A DNA stretch of 25,430 nt. Source: Stentor coeruleus (lineage: Eukaryota; Ciliophora; Heterotrichea; Heterotrichida; Stentoridae). Below are positions 17,774-25,430 of the stretch, in pieces. Under the pieces are notes generated by a model, which saw only the letters and a program-made list of their open reading frames with translations, made no database searches and was not told the origin of the DNA. The DNA lies in contig MPUH01001034.1 in assembly GCA_001970955.1 (NCBI GenBank), positions 1-25,430 on the forward strand. The letters are read 5' to 3'. Each line of letters starts with the position of its first letter. The stretch's first letter is position 1. Made by a program: the position numbers and the translations under genes.

Positions 17774-18910
17774 ATGTCCAAAAAAATAGTAAAGGGTAAA
17801 GAACAACCAAAGACTCAACCTAAAAAGCCTGAGACTGAAATACGATTGACTGAAGACGAGATAAAAGATTGCAAAGATGCTTTTGACCTTTTTGACCTAG
17901 ACGGCTCTGGGACTATTGATCCTAGAGAAGTGCAAGCTGCACTTAACTCACTAGGTAACAATAAAACCCCTACAATCTTTAGATTATTAGCAGGGATAGA
18001 AGAACTAGGTGCTGATATCGACTTTGAATCTTTTTTATCGCATGTTAATGAAAGACTTGGACATAAAGAATCGAAAGAAGGCGTTGAAAGAATACTTGAG
18101 TTATTTGACGCTGAAGGAACTGGGCATTTAACTTTGTCTGCTTATCGTAGAGTAACAAGAGAACTTGGTGAGTCAATGACTGAAGATGAAATGATCAATA
18201 GCCTTGAAAGAATATCAAGCCTAGGAAAACCAGAGTTAACTTTAGATGACTTCTATCGAGTAATGGTTCGTAAAGTTTATGGAGCAACTGAATCAGTATT
18301 TTCTCTTCCTAAAATTGTGGAAGAGCCAAAACCTGTACCGAAAACTCAAAACTATAGAGAAGAACCAAAAATTATCCCTAAAAAAGAAGAACCAAAAATT
18401 ATCCCTAAAAAAGAAGAACCAAAACCTATAGTTAAAAAAGAAGAACCAAAACCTATAGTTAAAAAAGAAGAACCTAAACCTATAGTTAAAAAAGAAGAAC
18501 CTAAATCAATTATTAAAAAAGAACAAACAACTTCTGAAGTTGTAAAAGAAGGGTATCAAAGTTCAGTAACAAAAACAAGTTCTGGTGTTGTTATAAAAGA
18601 ATCAGCTGAAAAAGTGGAAATAAAAGAAACTAAAGTTAAGAGTACGAAAGAAGAATCAAGAAGAATTAATGTCGATGAAGAATCAGGGTTTGTTGAAATA
18701 ACAGAAGAAAGTAATTTTGTGTTTGAGGAAGAAAAAGTTAGTATTAGTATGGAAACTCATGAAGTTAATATGACTGCTGATGTTTCTAGTATATCGAAAT
18801 TAATAGATGATGAAGATCAAGGGTATCAGGAAAAAAGTGAAGTTGTCGAGAATTTTTCAAGAATGAAGTCGAAAGGGATTGCGAAAAAGAAGAAACAAAA
18901 TTTAAGGTAA
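17774..18910 (+). CDS. EF-hand (centrin/calmodulin-like) protein with charged repeat tail (378 aa)
   Basis: Residues about 25-170 form a centrin/calmodulin-like pair of EF-hand lobes. The first loop, DLDGSGTIDPRE (41-52), has all canonical calcium ligands. The second hand is degenerate. The third, DAEGTGHLTLSA (112-123), lacks the final Glu, and the fourth is also degenerate, so perhaps only one site binds calcium. Residues 196-249 are six nine-residue repeats (EEPKPIVKK type), followed by a Lys/Glu-rich tail ending in a basic cluster (AKKKKQNLR). Centrin-like proteins act in basal bodies and contractile fibres; the long repeat tail is unusual for centrin, which is about 170 aa. Its role as a calcium-responsive cytoskeletal protein is inferred. 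Confidence 0.88.
   Translation: MSKKIVKGKEQPKTQPKKPETEIRLTEDEIKDCKDAFDLFDLDGSGTIDPREVQAALNSLGNNKTPTIFRLLAGIEELGADIDFESFLSHVNERLGHKESKEGVERILELFDAEGTGHLTLSAYRRVTRELGESMTEDEMINSLERISSLGKPELTLDDFYRVMVRKVYGATESVFSLPKIVEEPKPVPKTQNYREEPKIIPKKEEPKIIPKKEEPKPIVKKEEPKPIVKKEEPKPIVKKEEPKSIIKKEQTTSEVVKEGYQSSVTKTSSGVVIKESAEKVEIKETKVKSTKEESRRINVDEESGFVEITEESNFVFEEEKVSISMETHEVNMTADVSSISKLIDDEDQGYQEKSEVVENFSRMKSKGIAKKKKQNLR
18359..18520 (+). repeat. Coding minisatellite, 6 x 27 bp
   Basis: Six in-frame 27-bp units encode EEPKIIPKK (2), EEPKPIVKK (3) and EEPKSIIKK (1). Adjacent units are nearly identical in DNA, indicating recent unit duplication. A degenerate unit (EEPKPVPKTQ) precedes them. Confidence 0.92.
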
Positions 18911-19719
18911 GTAGATTAAGTGTATGTGAAGTTTATGTTTTAGGAATATTGTTAGAAAATATTATTATATTGATGATGTGGTTTATGAATTTTATAATAT
19001 AGTGATGATTTTTGAAAATTTATCAGTCGAAATTTTCACCCTAAAACCTCACTATAAGCCTTTAAAAGGAACTGAAAACTTAAATCATATAATTTGACCC
19101 TTTTCAATAGTTAAACTTCTACTAATTATCCTATTTTCTCTATCCTCAACATCATAAGAACTCATATGATACAAAAATTAATAAAATATAAAATCCAACC
19201 TCATAATATTTAATAATTACTTAGGAAAATAGAATCTGGATAAGATAAGAAGAAAATTTAATCTAAAACCTACCAATTTATTTTCAAAATCAATTTCTTA
19301 ACCAAACATTTTCAATGCAAAAAGTGCAAAAATTTTACCTACATTGCATAAAACTCTAATTCCATTCAAGTGTCTATTCTTGAAATTTTTTTCATTAATA
19401 CAATAAAAGAAAATCTAAATAAAAACCTAAAATAAGACTTTTATTTTAAAGCTCTCTAAAAATATTTACATGCTAAGTGATTTCATAGTCATTCTCAGAA
19501 ATGCTTAATTTTATTAGAAATAAGTATATTTCAGATAATGACTTGGCTATTCTAATAATTTTTATATGTATATATTCAATAAAAAAAAATTTTGATAAAT
19601 ACTAATAGCAGATTACTTAGAAAAATGTTTTTTATAATATAAAGATTATAGGTCAGTTTGTATTATAACTTAGATTATATGCTAAACCATATAAGACACT
19701 ATGCCTATCAGTAATATAA
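18911..19719. other. Intergenic region (about 810 bp), no gene seen
   Basis: This lies between two plus-strand genes. It is AT-rich with short homopolymers. The segment at about 19035-19130 is C-rich on the plus strand (ACCCTAAAACC). No low-stop frame, RNA or repeat was recognised. The last bases before the next gene are CAGTAATATAA. Confidence 0.55.
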
Positions 19720-21198
19720 ATGTCTTATCCAAAAGTCCCTCCCAAAGCTACTCAAACAGCAGCAACAAAATTATCAGAGCAGCAAAAAGCTCGTCTTTTA
19801 AAACTTCAGGAACGTGAAGAACTTAAAGGTTTACTAGTGAATAAATTCAAAAAGAAGTACGGCAACAATGCTGGGTTTATTGACAAAGAAGTAGATAATT
19901 TTATGAAGCAAGAAACTTTAACCGAAGCTAATTTACAAAAACTAGATGAAAAAATCAAGAAAAAAGCAGAAGCAGATCAAAAATCTGTTTCTCACAAGTC
20001 TGAGGCACAACCGAAACCCGTAACTCCCAGTGTTCATAGTTCAAAAAATTCAGTTAAAGGTTCAGATCAGATGTCTATAGCTTCATCAATGAGATCTTCA
20101 GCTAAAACTTCAGAGTTCGTCCCTGAAGATAACGAAGATGAGTGGGCTGCTATTCTAGAATATGATACAATGATGTTCCATGAAGAAGAAAAAGCAAGGC
20201 TTAGAAGGGAAATCGAGAACAAAATGAAACTCAAACGGGAACTAGACCGACAACTCAACGACAAAAACAGAAAAAAACTAAGCGAGCAAGAAGAAGAAAA
20301 ATTATATGACGAAGCGCAAACACGTAACATAGAAATGATGGAATTAAAAGAAAAAGAACGAGAACTCATGTATAGAGAAAAAGTTATGCAAGAAAAACTC
20401 TTAAGAGATAAACAATTAGCTGAAGAAAAACGCCGTAAAAGATCAGATAATAAACAACAACGTGAACTTGATGAAAAACTAGTCATGAGGCTACAAGATG
20501 AGCTTAAAGCGGATCAGATAGCCTTTGAAGAAAAACGAAGAGATGAACGAGCTTATATGCTAAAAATGATGGAAGAAAATGAAGAAAACAAAAAAAGACA
20601 AATGGAAATAAAAGAACAAGAAAGACAAAATGACATAAAATCAATGGAAGATTATGCTAAAATGCTTGATAAACAAGAAGAAGATAGACTTAACGAAATA
20701 AAATCCCGTGAAGAAAGACAACAACTTTTAATGGCCCGAATGGCTGATACTGTTCTTAAAGAGCAAAAACAAAAAAACCTTGAGGAAGATATGATGCTTT
20801 TAAAGCAAATTGAAGAAAAAGAACTTTTGGATAAAGCTGAAGATGAAAGAAGGATGATGCAACTTCATAAACAAAAGCAGGATATTAGGAAAATTTTAGA
20901 TAAACAAGTTGATGAAAAAAACAAGAAAAAAATTATAGAAAAGAAAAATCAAGATGAACAGGCTGATATGTGGAAAAAAGATGCTGATGAGTTTTATAAA
21001 CTGGAAGAAGAGAGGAAGATAAGAGAAAAACAAATGAATATGATGCATGTTGAGATTTTAAAATCACAGATGGATGAGAAGAATTCTAAGAAAAGGAAGT
21101 TGAATATGAATAATAATGAGATTAAGATGAATAGGAATTTACTCAAGAAAATCCATCAGGATAAATCGGAGACTCAGAGCAGAGTGGAAGATAACTAG
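19720..21198 (+). CDS. Long charged coiled-coil protein, trichohyalin/plectin-homology (CFAP45/CFAP53-like) type (492 aa)
   Basis: A Pro/Ala-rich start and a Ser-rich linker (about residues 90-130) lead into DEWAAILEYDTMMFHEEEKA (about 138-157), then an almost unbroken Glu/Lys/Arg/Gln/Met helix to the end. This layout and the 'DEW..I..Y….EEE' entry are typical, as I recall them, of ciliary coiled-coil proteins with the trichohyalin-plectin-homology domain, which includes microtubule inner proteins such as CFAP45 and CFAP53. I cannot tell which member, and low-complexity coiled coils are easily misassigned. There is no membrane segment or enzyme motif. The stop is TAG at 21198. Confidence 0.85.
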   Translation: MSYPKVPPKATQTAATKLSEQQKARLLKLQEREELKGLLVNKFKKKYGNNAGFIDKEVDNFMKQETLTEANLQKLDEKIKKKAEADQKSVSHKSEAQPKPVTPSVHSSKNSVKGSDQMSIASSMRSSAKTSEFVPEDNEDEWAAILEYDTMMFHEEEKARLRREIENKMKLKRELDRQLNDKNRKKLSEQEEEKLYDEAQTRNIEMMELKEKERELMYREKVMQEKLLRDKQLAEEKRRKRSDNKQQRELDEKLVMRLQDELKADQIAFEEKRRDERAYMLKMMEENEENKKRQMEIKEQERQNDIKSMEDYAKMLDKQEEDRLNEIKSREERQQLLMARMADTVLKEQKQKNLEEDMMLLKQIEEKELLDKAEDERRMMQLHKQKQDIRKILDKQVDEKNKKKIIEKKNQDEQADMWKKDADEFYKLEEERKIREKQMNMMHVEILKSQMDEKNSKKRKLNMNNNEIKMNRNLLKKIHQDKSETQSRVEDN

Positions 21199-21482
21199 TT
21201 AATAAGATTACTTATCTGAGGAAAATTTTAGAGGTTTAGGATATGATTTTTTTTTTTTTAGGTTTAGTTGTTGATGTTTAGGAATGAATGAGTTTTTTAA
21301 GATAATGTGAATTGATTTTATTTTTTATGTTAGACAGTTTTAAATATTATTGACAATATAATTCCTATAAAACCCTAAACCTAAATTTCTTGTAAAATTT
21401 TATAAACCCAACTTTTTTTCCAACATTTTTTTCCCCAAACCGAATTACCTTTATCCCTCCTATCTCCAAACCAAAATAAATA

Positions 21483-22586
21483 ATGGGTTGTCCATGTTTC
21501 AAAAGTGAAGACAACTCTACATCCGAGCCAGAAAAAGACCCTTTAATATCATCAAGTATTCTCCGAGAACTATCTCCAGAAAGTTTCACAACCCTCAAAA
21601 TCATCGGCAGGGGTAATTTCGGCAAAGTTTGTCTTGTTGAAAAAAAAACCACAAAAGAACTCTACGCAATGAAAATCCTAAAAAAAAAGGTTATCGATGA
21701 AAAAGGTCAGCGACTCCACACAATCACTGAAAGAAAAATCTTAGAAAACTCAAAAAGCCCATTTATCGCTCGTCTTTACTATGCATTCCAAACAACCACA
21801 AAATTATATATGGTCATGGAGTATCTTAACGGTGGAGAGTTATTTTTTCATCTAACTCAACAACAAGTATTTAGTGAACTTAGGACTAAATTTTATATAG
21901 GGGAGATTTTATTAGGACTTGAATACTTGCATAACAATGGGATTATTTATCGAGATTTAAAGCCTGAAAATGTTATGCTTGATGCTGAAGGTCATGTAAG
22001 ATTAACAGATTTTGGACTGAGTAAGTCAGGTATTGGATCAGATAGTCCTAAAGCTTATACATTTTGTGGTACTGCAGAATATTTAGCACCAGAAATACTT
22101 AAAAGTCAAGGATATGATCAGGCAGTAGACTTTTGGAGTTTGGGTGCTTTGATGTATTATATGTTATCTGGAGCACCTCCTTATTATTCTAAGAATAAGA
22201 ATGAAATTTTTAGGAATGTTTTGACTAGGCCAATTGACCCTTTGTTTAATATCAGTGATGATGGGAATGATTTGTTGTTGAAACTATTAAAAATTGATGT
22301 AAAAAATATTTAGCCTAATGAAAGAATACATCTGGCTGAAGATGTTAAGGCACATCCTTGGTTTGATACTATAGATTGGCAAGCTATGATTGAAAAAAAA
22401 ATTAACCCACCTTTTAAACCGTTAGTGAAGAATATTAAAGATACAAGCAATTTTGATAAAACTTTTACTAGTGAAAAAGTTCAAGAATCGTTTGAGGCCG
22501 CTGAGATAAACCCACAACCTAATCAATTCAGTGGATTTACTTATAAAGATGCTGAAAGTGTTGATGTGGTCTCAACTAAGGGTTAA
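21483..22586 (+). CDS. AGC-family Ser/Thr protein kinase, acylated N-terminus, two exons (362 aa)
   Basis: The kinase domain is complete: glycine loop GRGNFGKV (42-49), ATP lysine in AMK (K64), catalytic loop YRDLKPEN (D158, K160, N163), DFG (176-178), and activation segment TFCGTAEYLAPE with the PDK1-type Thr. An AGC C-terminal tail follows, with a turn-motif region (NFDKTFTSE) and a hydrophobic motif FSGFTY (344-349), closest to S6K/SGK/Akt-like kinases. The catalytic His of HRD is Tyr, as is usual in AGC kinases. The N-terminus MGCPCF fits myristoylation plus palmitoylation, so it replaces a PH domain for membrane targeting (inference). A 15-nt intron at 22299-22313 splits LLKID | PNERI, a conserved spot where continuity is certain. 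Exon 1 is 816 nt and exon 2 is 273 nt. Confidence 0.95.
22299..22313 (+). other. 15-nt spliceosomal intron, phase 0, in the kinase gene
   Basis: This reads GTAAAAAATATTTAG. Its TAG is the only stop between two parts of the kinase domain. Removal gives LLKIDPNERI, the expected conserved sequence before the last helix of the kinase fold. Confidence 0.96.
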
Positions 22587-22634
22587 TATAAAATTACTTA
22601 TTATTAATCATATAACTACACATGAACTACACTA

Positions 22635-23154
22635 CCAATTACATTTCTTGGTCTCTTCACAAAGCCTAGCAGTCATTTTGTATTTGATTATTTTTTAAAT
22701 ACACCTTTACATTTTTCACATCACTTAATATCTTTAGATTAATTTTATAAACCATTAAACTAATTTTTATTATCTTATAAAAACTATATTTCCTCTTCTT
22801 CTTCTTCATTTTTTCCTACTTTTAATGACATTAAACAAGGATTTGGTGTGTCAAGAATTCCACCTTTTTTAATATCCTCAGAGTACATAACAANGCCAAT
22901 TACATTTCTGGGTCTCTTCACAAAGCCTAGCAGTAATTTTGTATTTGATTATTTTTTAAATACACCTTTACATTTTTCACATCACTTAATATCTTTAAAT
23001 TAATTTTATAAACCATTAAACTAATTTTTATTATCTCATAAAAACTATATTTCCTCTTCTTCTCCTTCATTTTTTCCTACTTTTAATGATATTAAACAAG
23101 GATTTGGTGTGTCAAGAATTCCACCTTTTTTAATATCCTCAGAGTACATAACAA
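22635..23154. repeat. Duplicated 259 bp flanking a single N, with 6 mismatches
   Basis: Bases 22635-22893 and 22896-23154 align without gaps over 259 bp with six substitutions. Both hold the C-terminal end of the transporter gene and its 3' flank. The left copy is a fragment: it encodes the tail with Met for Ile and Glu for Gly at two places. It is either an unmerged overlap between alleles or the edge of a second paralog. Confidence 0.85.
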
Positions 23155-24421
23155 TACACGTTATAACACCAATCATAGCTAGACCTTCTAAAAAAATCCC
23201 AACCCCAAAATACCCAGTTTCCATATCAAAGCTTTCTTGAATAACCCCAACAATAATAGGAAAAACAACTAAAGCAAGATTTCCAAAAGAATACATAATA
23301 CCATAAGCAGTTCCTATTATTTTATGATCAACAGTATAAGAAAGTGCAGCCCAGAAAACTGTCACATATACTGAATACCCAATCCCCAACACTACAAAAT
23401 ATAATACAGGGGCTATAGGTTTATATCCACTAGGTGTCATTATAAGTAACAAATGAAAACATGCGACAAAAACACTAGAAATAATCAAAAACAAAGCCCT
23501 TTTCCCTATAGTATCAACCATAATACCAACAAATGGATTCAAAAAAGCTGCAGTAAAAAACGCAATACTCATAATACTCCCTGATTCAACCATATCATAT
23601 CCAAATCGATCCTGATAATATCCACTAGCAATATTACAAAAACAAAAAATACTTGAATCAATAACACAACTATTAATCAACAACAACCAAAAATACCAAT
23701 CAAGTTTATTCAAATCCTTCAAACAAAACTTTTCAGTTTCCAGGTTTTTATTTGGTAAAGATTCTAAACGTTTATTATTGATACTATTAATCCAAAAAAC
23801 AGAACAAAAAGATAAAAAACAAACAAAAACTCCGACCCATAAACCAAAAGATAATGATCCAGTATATGATACTATAAAAGGCTCGGTATTATCATTAAGT
23901 ACACTTCCTAATAAAGAGATACTTGAATTTAAACCAAATGCCATTGAGAGTTCTTTACCTGAAAACCATGATAAAACTATTACGCTTTGTGCTAAGTCTA
24001 AGTTTTCACCACCACTACCAAAGATTGCCCTGCCTATAAGAGCGAGGTAAAATGATTTGAAATGAGAAGATAAAGCGAAAATCAATTGGCCGATTGTTAT
24101 TAATAAAGAGGAGTATAATAAAACTCTACCTGCACCAAATGAGTCGATTAAAAGACCTCCGAATAAAGGGATGAAGATGTTGGGTAAAGAGTATATTGAA
24201 TAAAGCATGTTAAATTTTACCATACCTATGTTTAGTGTCTATATAAAGATTACAGATTGGAGCTCAGTTTGTAATGCTGCAGGATTGTCGTAGACGAAAT
24301 AACTACCAACACATAGGAAACATGAGAGAAATAACATGTAAAATCTGGTATTAGTATGGATCATATCTATAAATTCAGGATCTTTTTCTATTAGCTGATT
24401 AGTTTCTTCTTGATCTTTCAT
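23045..24421 (-). CDS. Major facilitator transporter, MFSD1-like, two exons (453 aa)
   Basis: Exon 1 (24421-24254) encodes 56 residues and exon 2 (24238-23045) the rest, joined across a 15-nt intron. The protein has about 12 hydrophobic segments. Two MFS motif-A-like loops are visible (GGLLIDSFGAGRV in the N half; GIMVDTIGKRA in the C half), and the C half matches MFSD1-type proteins in the order of GIMVD, the 'VLGIGYSVYVTVFWAAL' helix and GTAYGIMYSFGNLAL. Mammalian MFSD1 is a lysosomal dipeptide exporter; substrate and location here are inferred at best. The N-terminus is cytosolic, with an acidic region containing a dileucine-like NQLIEKD. The C-terminus is acidic (GEEEEI). A tandem paralog lies upstream. 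Confidence 0.9.
24239..24253 (-). other. 15-nt spliceosomal intron, phase 0, in the transporter gene
   Basis: On the minus strand this reads GTAATCTTTATATAG, joining …TELQS to TLNIGMVKFN…. Its TAG would otherwise end the protein after the first membrane segment. Confidence 0.92.
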
Positions 24422-24436
24422 ATTATATAAAACTAA

Positions 24437-24580
24437 TTATATCTAAAAATCACGAGTTTATTTATTTATCGAGCTTTTTTCGCTCATCATAACAGTATTT
24501 TCCTCNCACTTTTATATCTAAAAATCACGAGTTTATTTATTTATCGAGCTTTTTTCGCTCATCATAACAGTATTTTCCTC
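24437..24580. repeat. Duplicated 69 bp flanking a single N (unmerged contig overlap)
   Basis: Bases 24437-24505 and 24512-24580 are identical. They contain the last codons of the upstream transporter gene, with the N at 24506 and five unmatched bases between. After collapse the two transporter genes are only about 36 bp apart. Confidence 0.88.
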
Positions 24581-25430
24581 ATCTTCAACAGTTAAAAAGC
24601 TATCTTTAGCCTTCCCAGGACACTTTGACAATAGCACTCCTCCTTTTTTTAAATCATAAACATAAACCATAACACAACTAGCAATCCCAAATATCCCAAC
24701 AATAATAAAAAAGAAGCTAACCCAATAATATCCTTTATCTTTATGTGTAGTTTCTTGTATATACCCAATAATAAGTGGACCTATCGCCAGACCAAAATTC
24801 ATAACAGCAGTTGCTGAACCAAAAGCTGTACCATGAACTTTAGGTCTAACAATATAAGGTATAGATGCCCACATAACCGCAGAATATATCGAATACCCAA
24901 TTCCAAGAAAAACCATATAAAAAATCGGGTATATAGGTTGATAGCTTTCTGGGGTTACAAGAAAAGCTATATGAACACATGTTATAAGTAAAGCTGAGAT
25001 CATCATAAAATGAACTCTACGACCAATTTTGTCTACAATAATCCCAAATACTGGGCTTAAAAATGCTGCAACTATATATGTTATGCTTATAATACTCCCA
25101 GCTTCAATTGATGTATAATAAAATCTTTCTTGAAAATAATTACTTGCTATGTTATTAAAACATGATACACCTATATAAACAGATAAACAGTTTAGGCAAA
25201 GATACCAAAATGTACATCCGAAATATTTTAGTTCTTTGAATTTGAATTTCTCACTTTCTGGAAGTAGTTTTTTTGCTATAATCCCTAGGTTTTTGTCTTT
25301 TTTTTTGTCGATTATGTTTATACTCACAACACAGACTAGTGAAAATATGCAGAAAAGACATCCGATCCATAAACCTAGGGATAAGGAATTAGTAGACTCG
25401 ACTATTGCTGGCTCGATTATGTTGTTGAGG
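24533..25430 (-). CDS. Major facilitator transporter, MFSD1-like, tandem paralog; 5' end outside window
   Basis: About 298 C-terminal residues are visible and the frame stays open to base 25430. There is no real start in the window: the first apparent start, at 25327, is a GTG inside the frame. It aligns with the neighbouring transporter throughout, including SLSLGLWIG against SLSFGLWVG, SIISITYIVAAFLSPVFGII against its counterpart, the motif-A-like loop GIIVDKIGRR, GIGYSIYSAVMWASIPYIV, GTAFG, and a cytosolic tail starting YDLKKGGVLL. The tail is acidic and Ser-rich with no transporter motif missing in the visible part. The same MFSD1-like function is inferred; the substrate is unknown. Confidence 0.9.
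   Translation of the reverse strand, partial: LNNIIEPAIVESTNSLSLGLWIGCLFCIFSLVCVVSINIIDKKKDKNLGIIAKKLLPESEKFKFKELKYFGCTFWYLCLNCLSVYIGVSCFNNIASNYFQERFYYTSIEAGSIISITYIVAAFLSPVFGIIVDKIGRRVHFMMISALLITCVHIAFLVTPESYQPIYPIFYMVFLGIGYSIYSAVMWASIPYIVRPKVHGTAFGSATAVMNFGLAIGPLIIGYIQETTHKDKGYYWVSFFFIIVGIFGIASCVMVYVYDLKKGGVLLSKCPGKAKDSFLTVEDEENTVMMSEKSSINK

Noticed and set aside
20067..20486. 139-aa minus-strand open frame, Ser/Phe-rich, inside the long coiled-coil gene
   Set aside because: Antisense of GAA/AAA-rich coding sequence, with no promoter context or motif.
21605..21640. GTAATTTCGGCAAAG, a 15-nt GT-AG match inside the kinase
   Set aside because: It encodes the conserved glycine loop (GNFGKV), so it must be retained in the mRNA.
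25325..25327. GTG as the start of the second transporter
   Set aside because: The frame is open upstream to the window end and aligns with the middle of the paralog, so this is an internal Val.

Overview
The window looks like macronuclear DNA of a heterotrich ciliate, most likely Stentor or a close relative. The evidence is very AT-rich, tightly packed genes; GT-AG introns of exactly 15 nt (five clear, one candidate); complete genes that read in the standard code with Trp always TGG and no internal TAA/TAG/TGA outside introns; and a gene content of MORN, ankyrin/SAM, EF-hand, AGC-kinase and coiled-coil cytoskeletal families. No bacterial, viral or transposon gene, tRNA, rRNA or CRISPR array was seen.

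Layout. 1-2027 (-) is the 5' part of a secreted protein built of repeated beta-rich modules, each interrupted by a 15-nt intron at the same place. 2041-5015 has no intact gene but holds two decayed reading frames and small direct repeats. 5056-6219 (-) encodes a MORN protein with an unassigned C-terminal half. 6815-7678 and 7693-8619 (+) are two genes only 14 bp apart: a Cys-rich ciliate protein and a single-pass membrane protein. 8735-10477 (-) is best read as one coiled-coil gene joined by a 15-nt intron. 11191-12189 (+) encodes an acylated IQ-MORN protein. 12194-13095 is a graveyard of three gene remnants, including a casein-kinase-1-like and a Kelch-like fragment. 13548-14951 (+) and 15289-16698 (-) are tail-to-tail paralogs with ankyrin repeats, two SAM domains and a C-terminal CaaX box. 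17774-18910 (+) encodes an EF-hand protein with a charged repeat tail, 19720-21198 (+) a long coiled coil of the axonemal TPH type, and 21483-22586 (+) an acylated AGC kinase with one intron. 23045-24421 and 24533-25430 (-) are tandem MFSD1-like transporters, the second cut by the window end.

The genes are not an operon. Several products share a theme of lipid anchoring (N-terminal MGxxC-type or C-terminal CaaX) and calcium, ciliary or cortical functions, but adjacency in a ciliate macronucleus is weak evidence that they work together.

Five single-N positions (1783, 6630, 6798, 22894, 24506) are each flanked by a repeated 52-259 bp segment. They look like unmerged contig overlaps, not biology. 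Collapsing them restores one reading frame and removes a false gene start. The 22894 join differs at 6 of 259 sites and may join alleles or paralogs.
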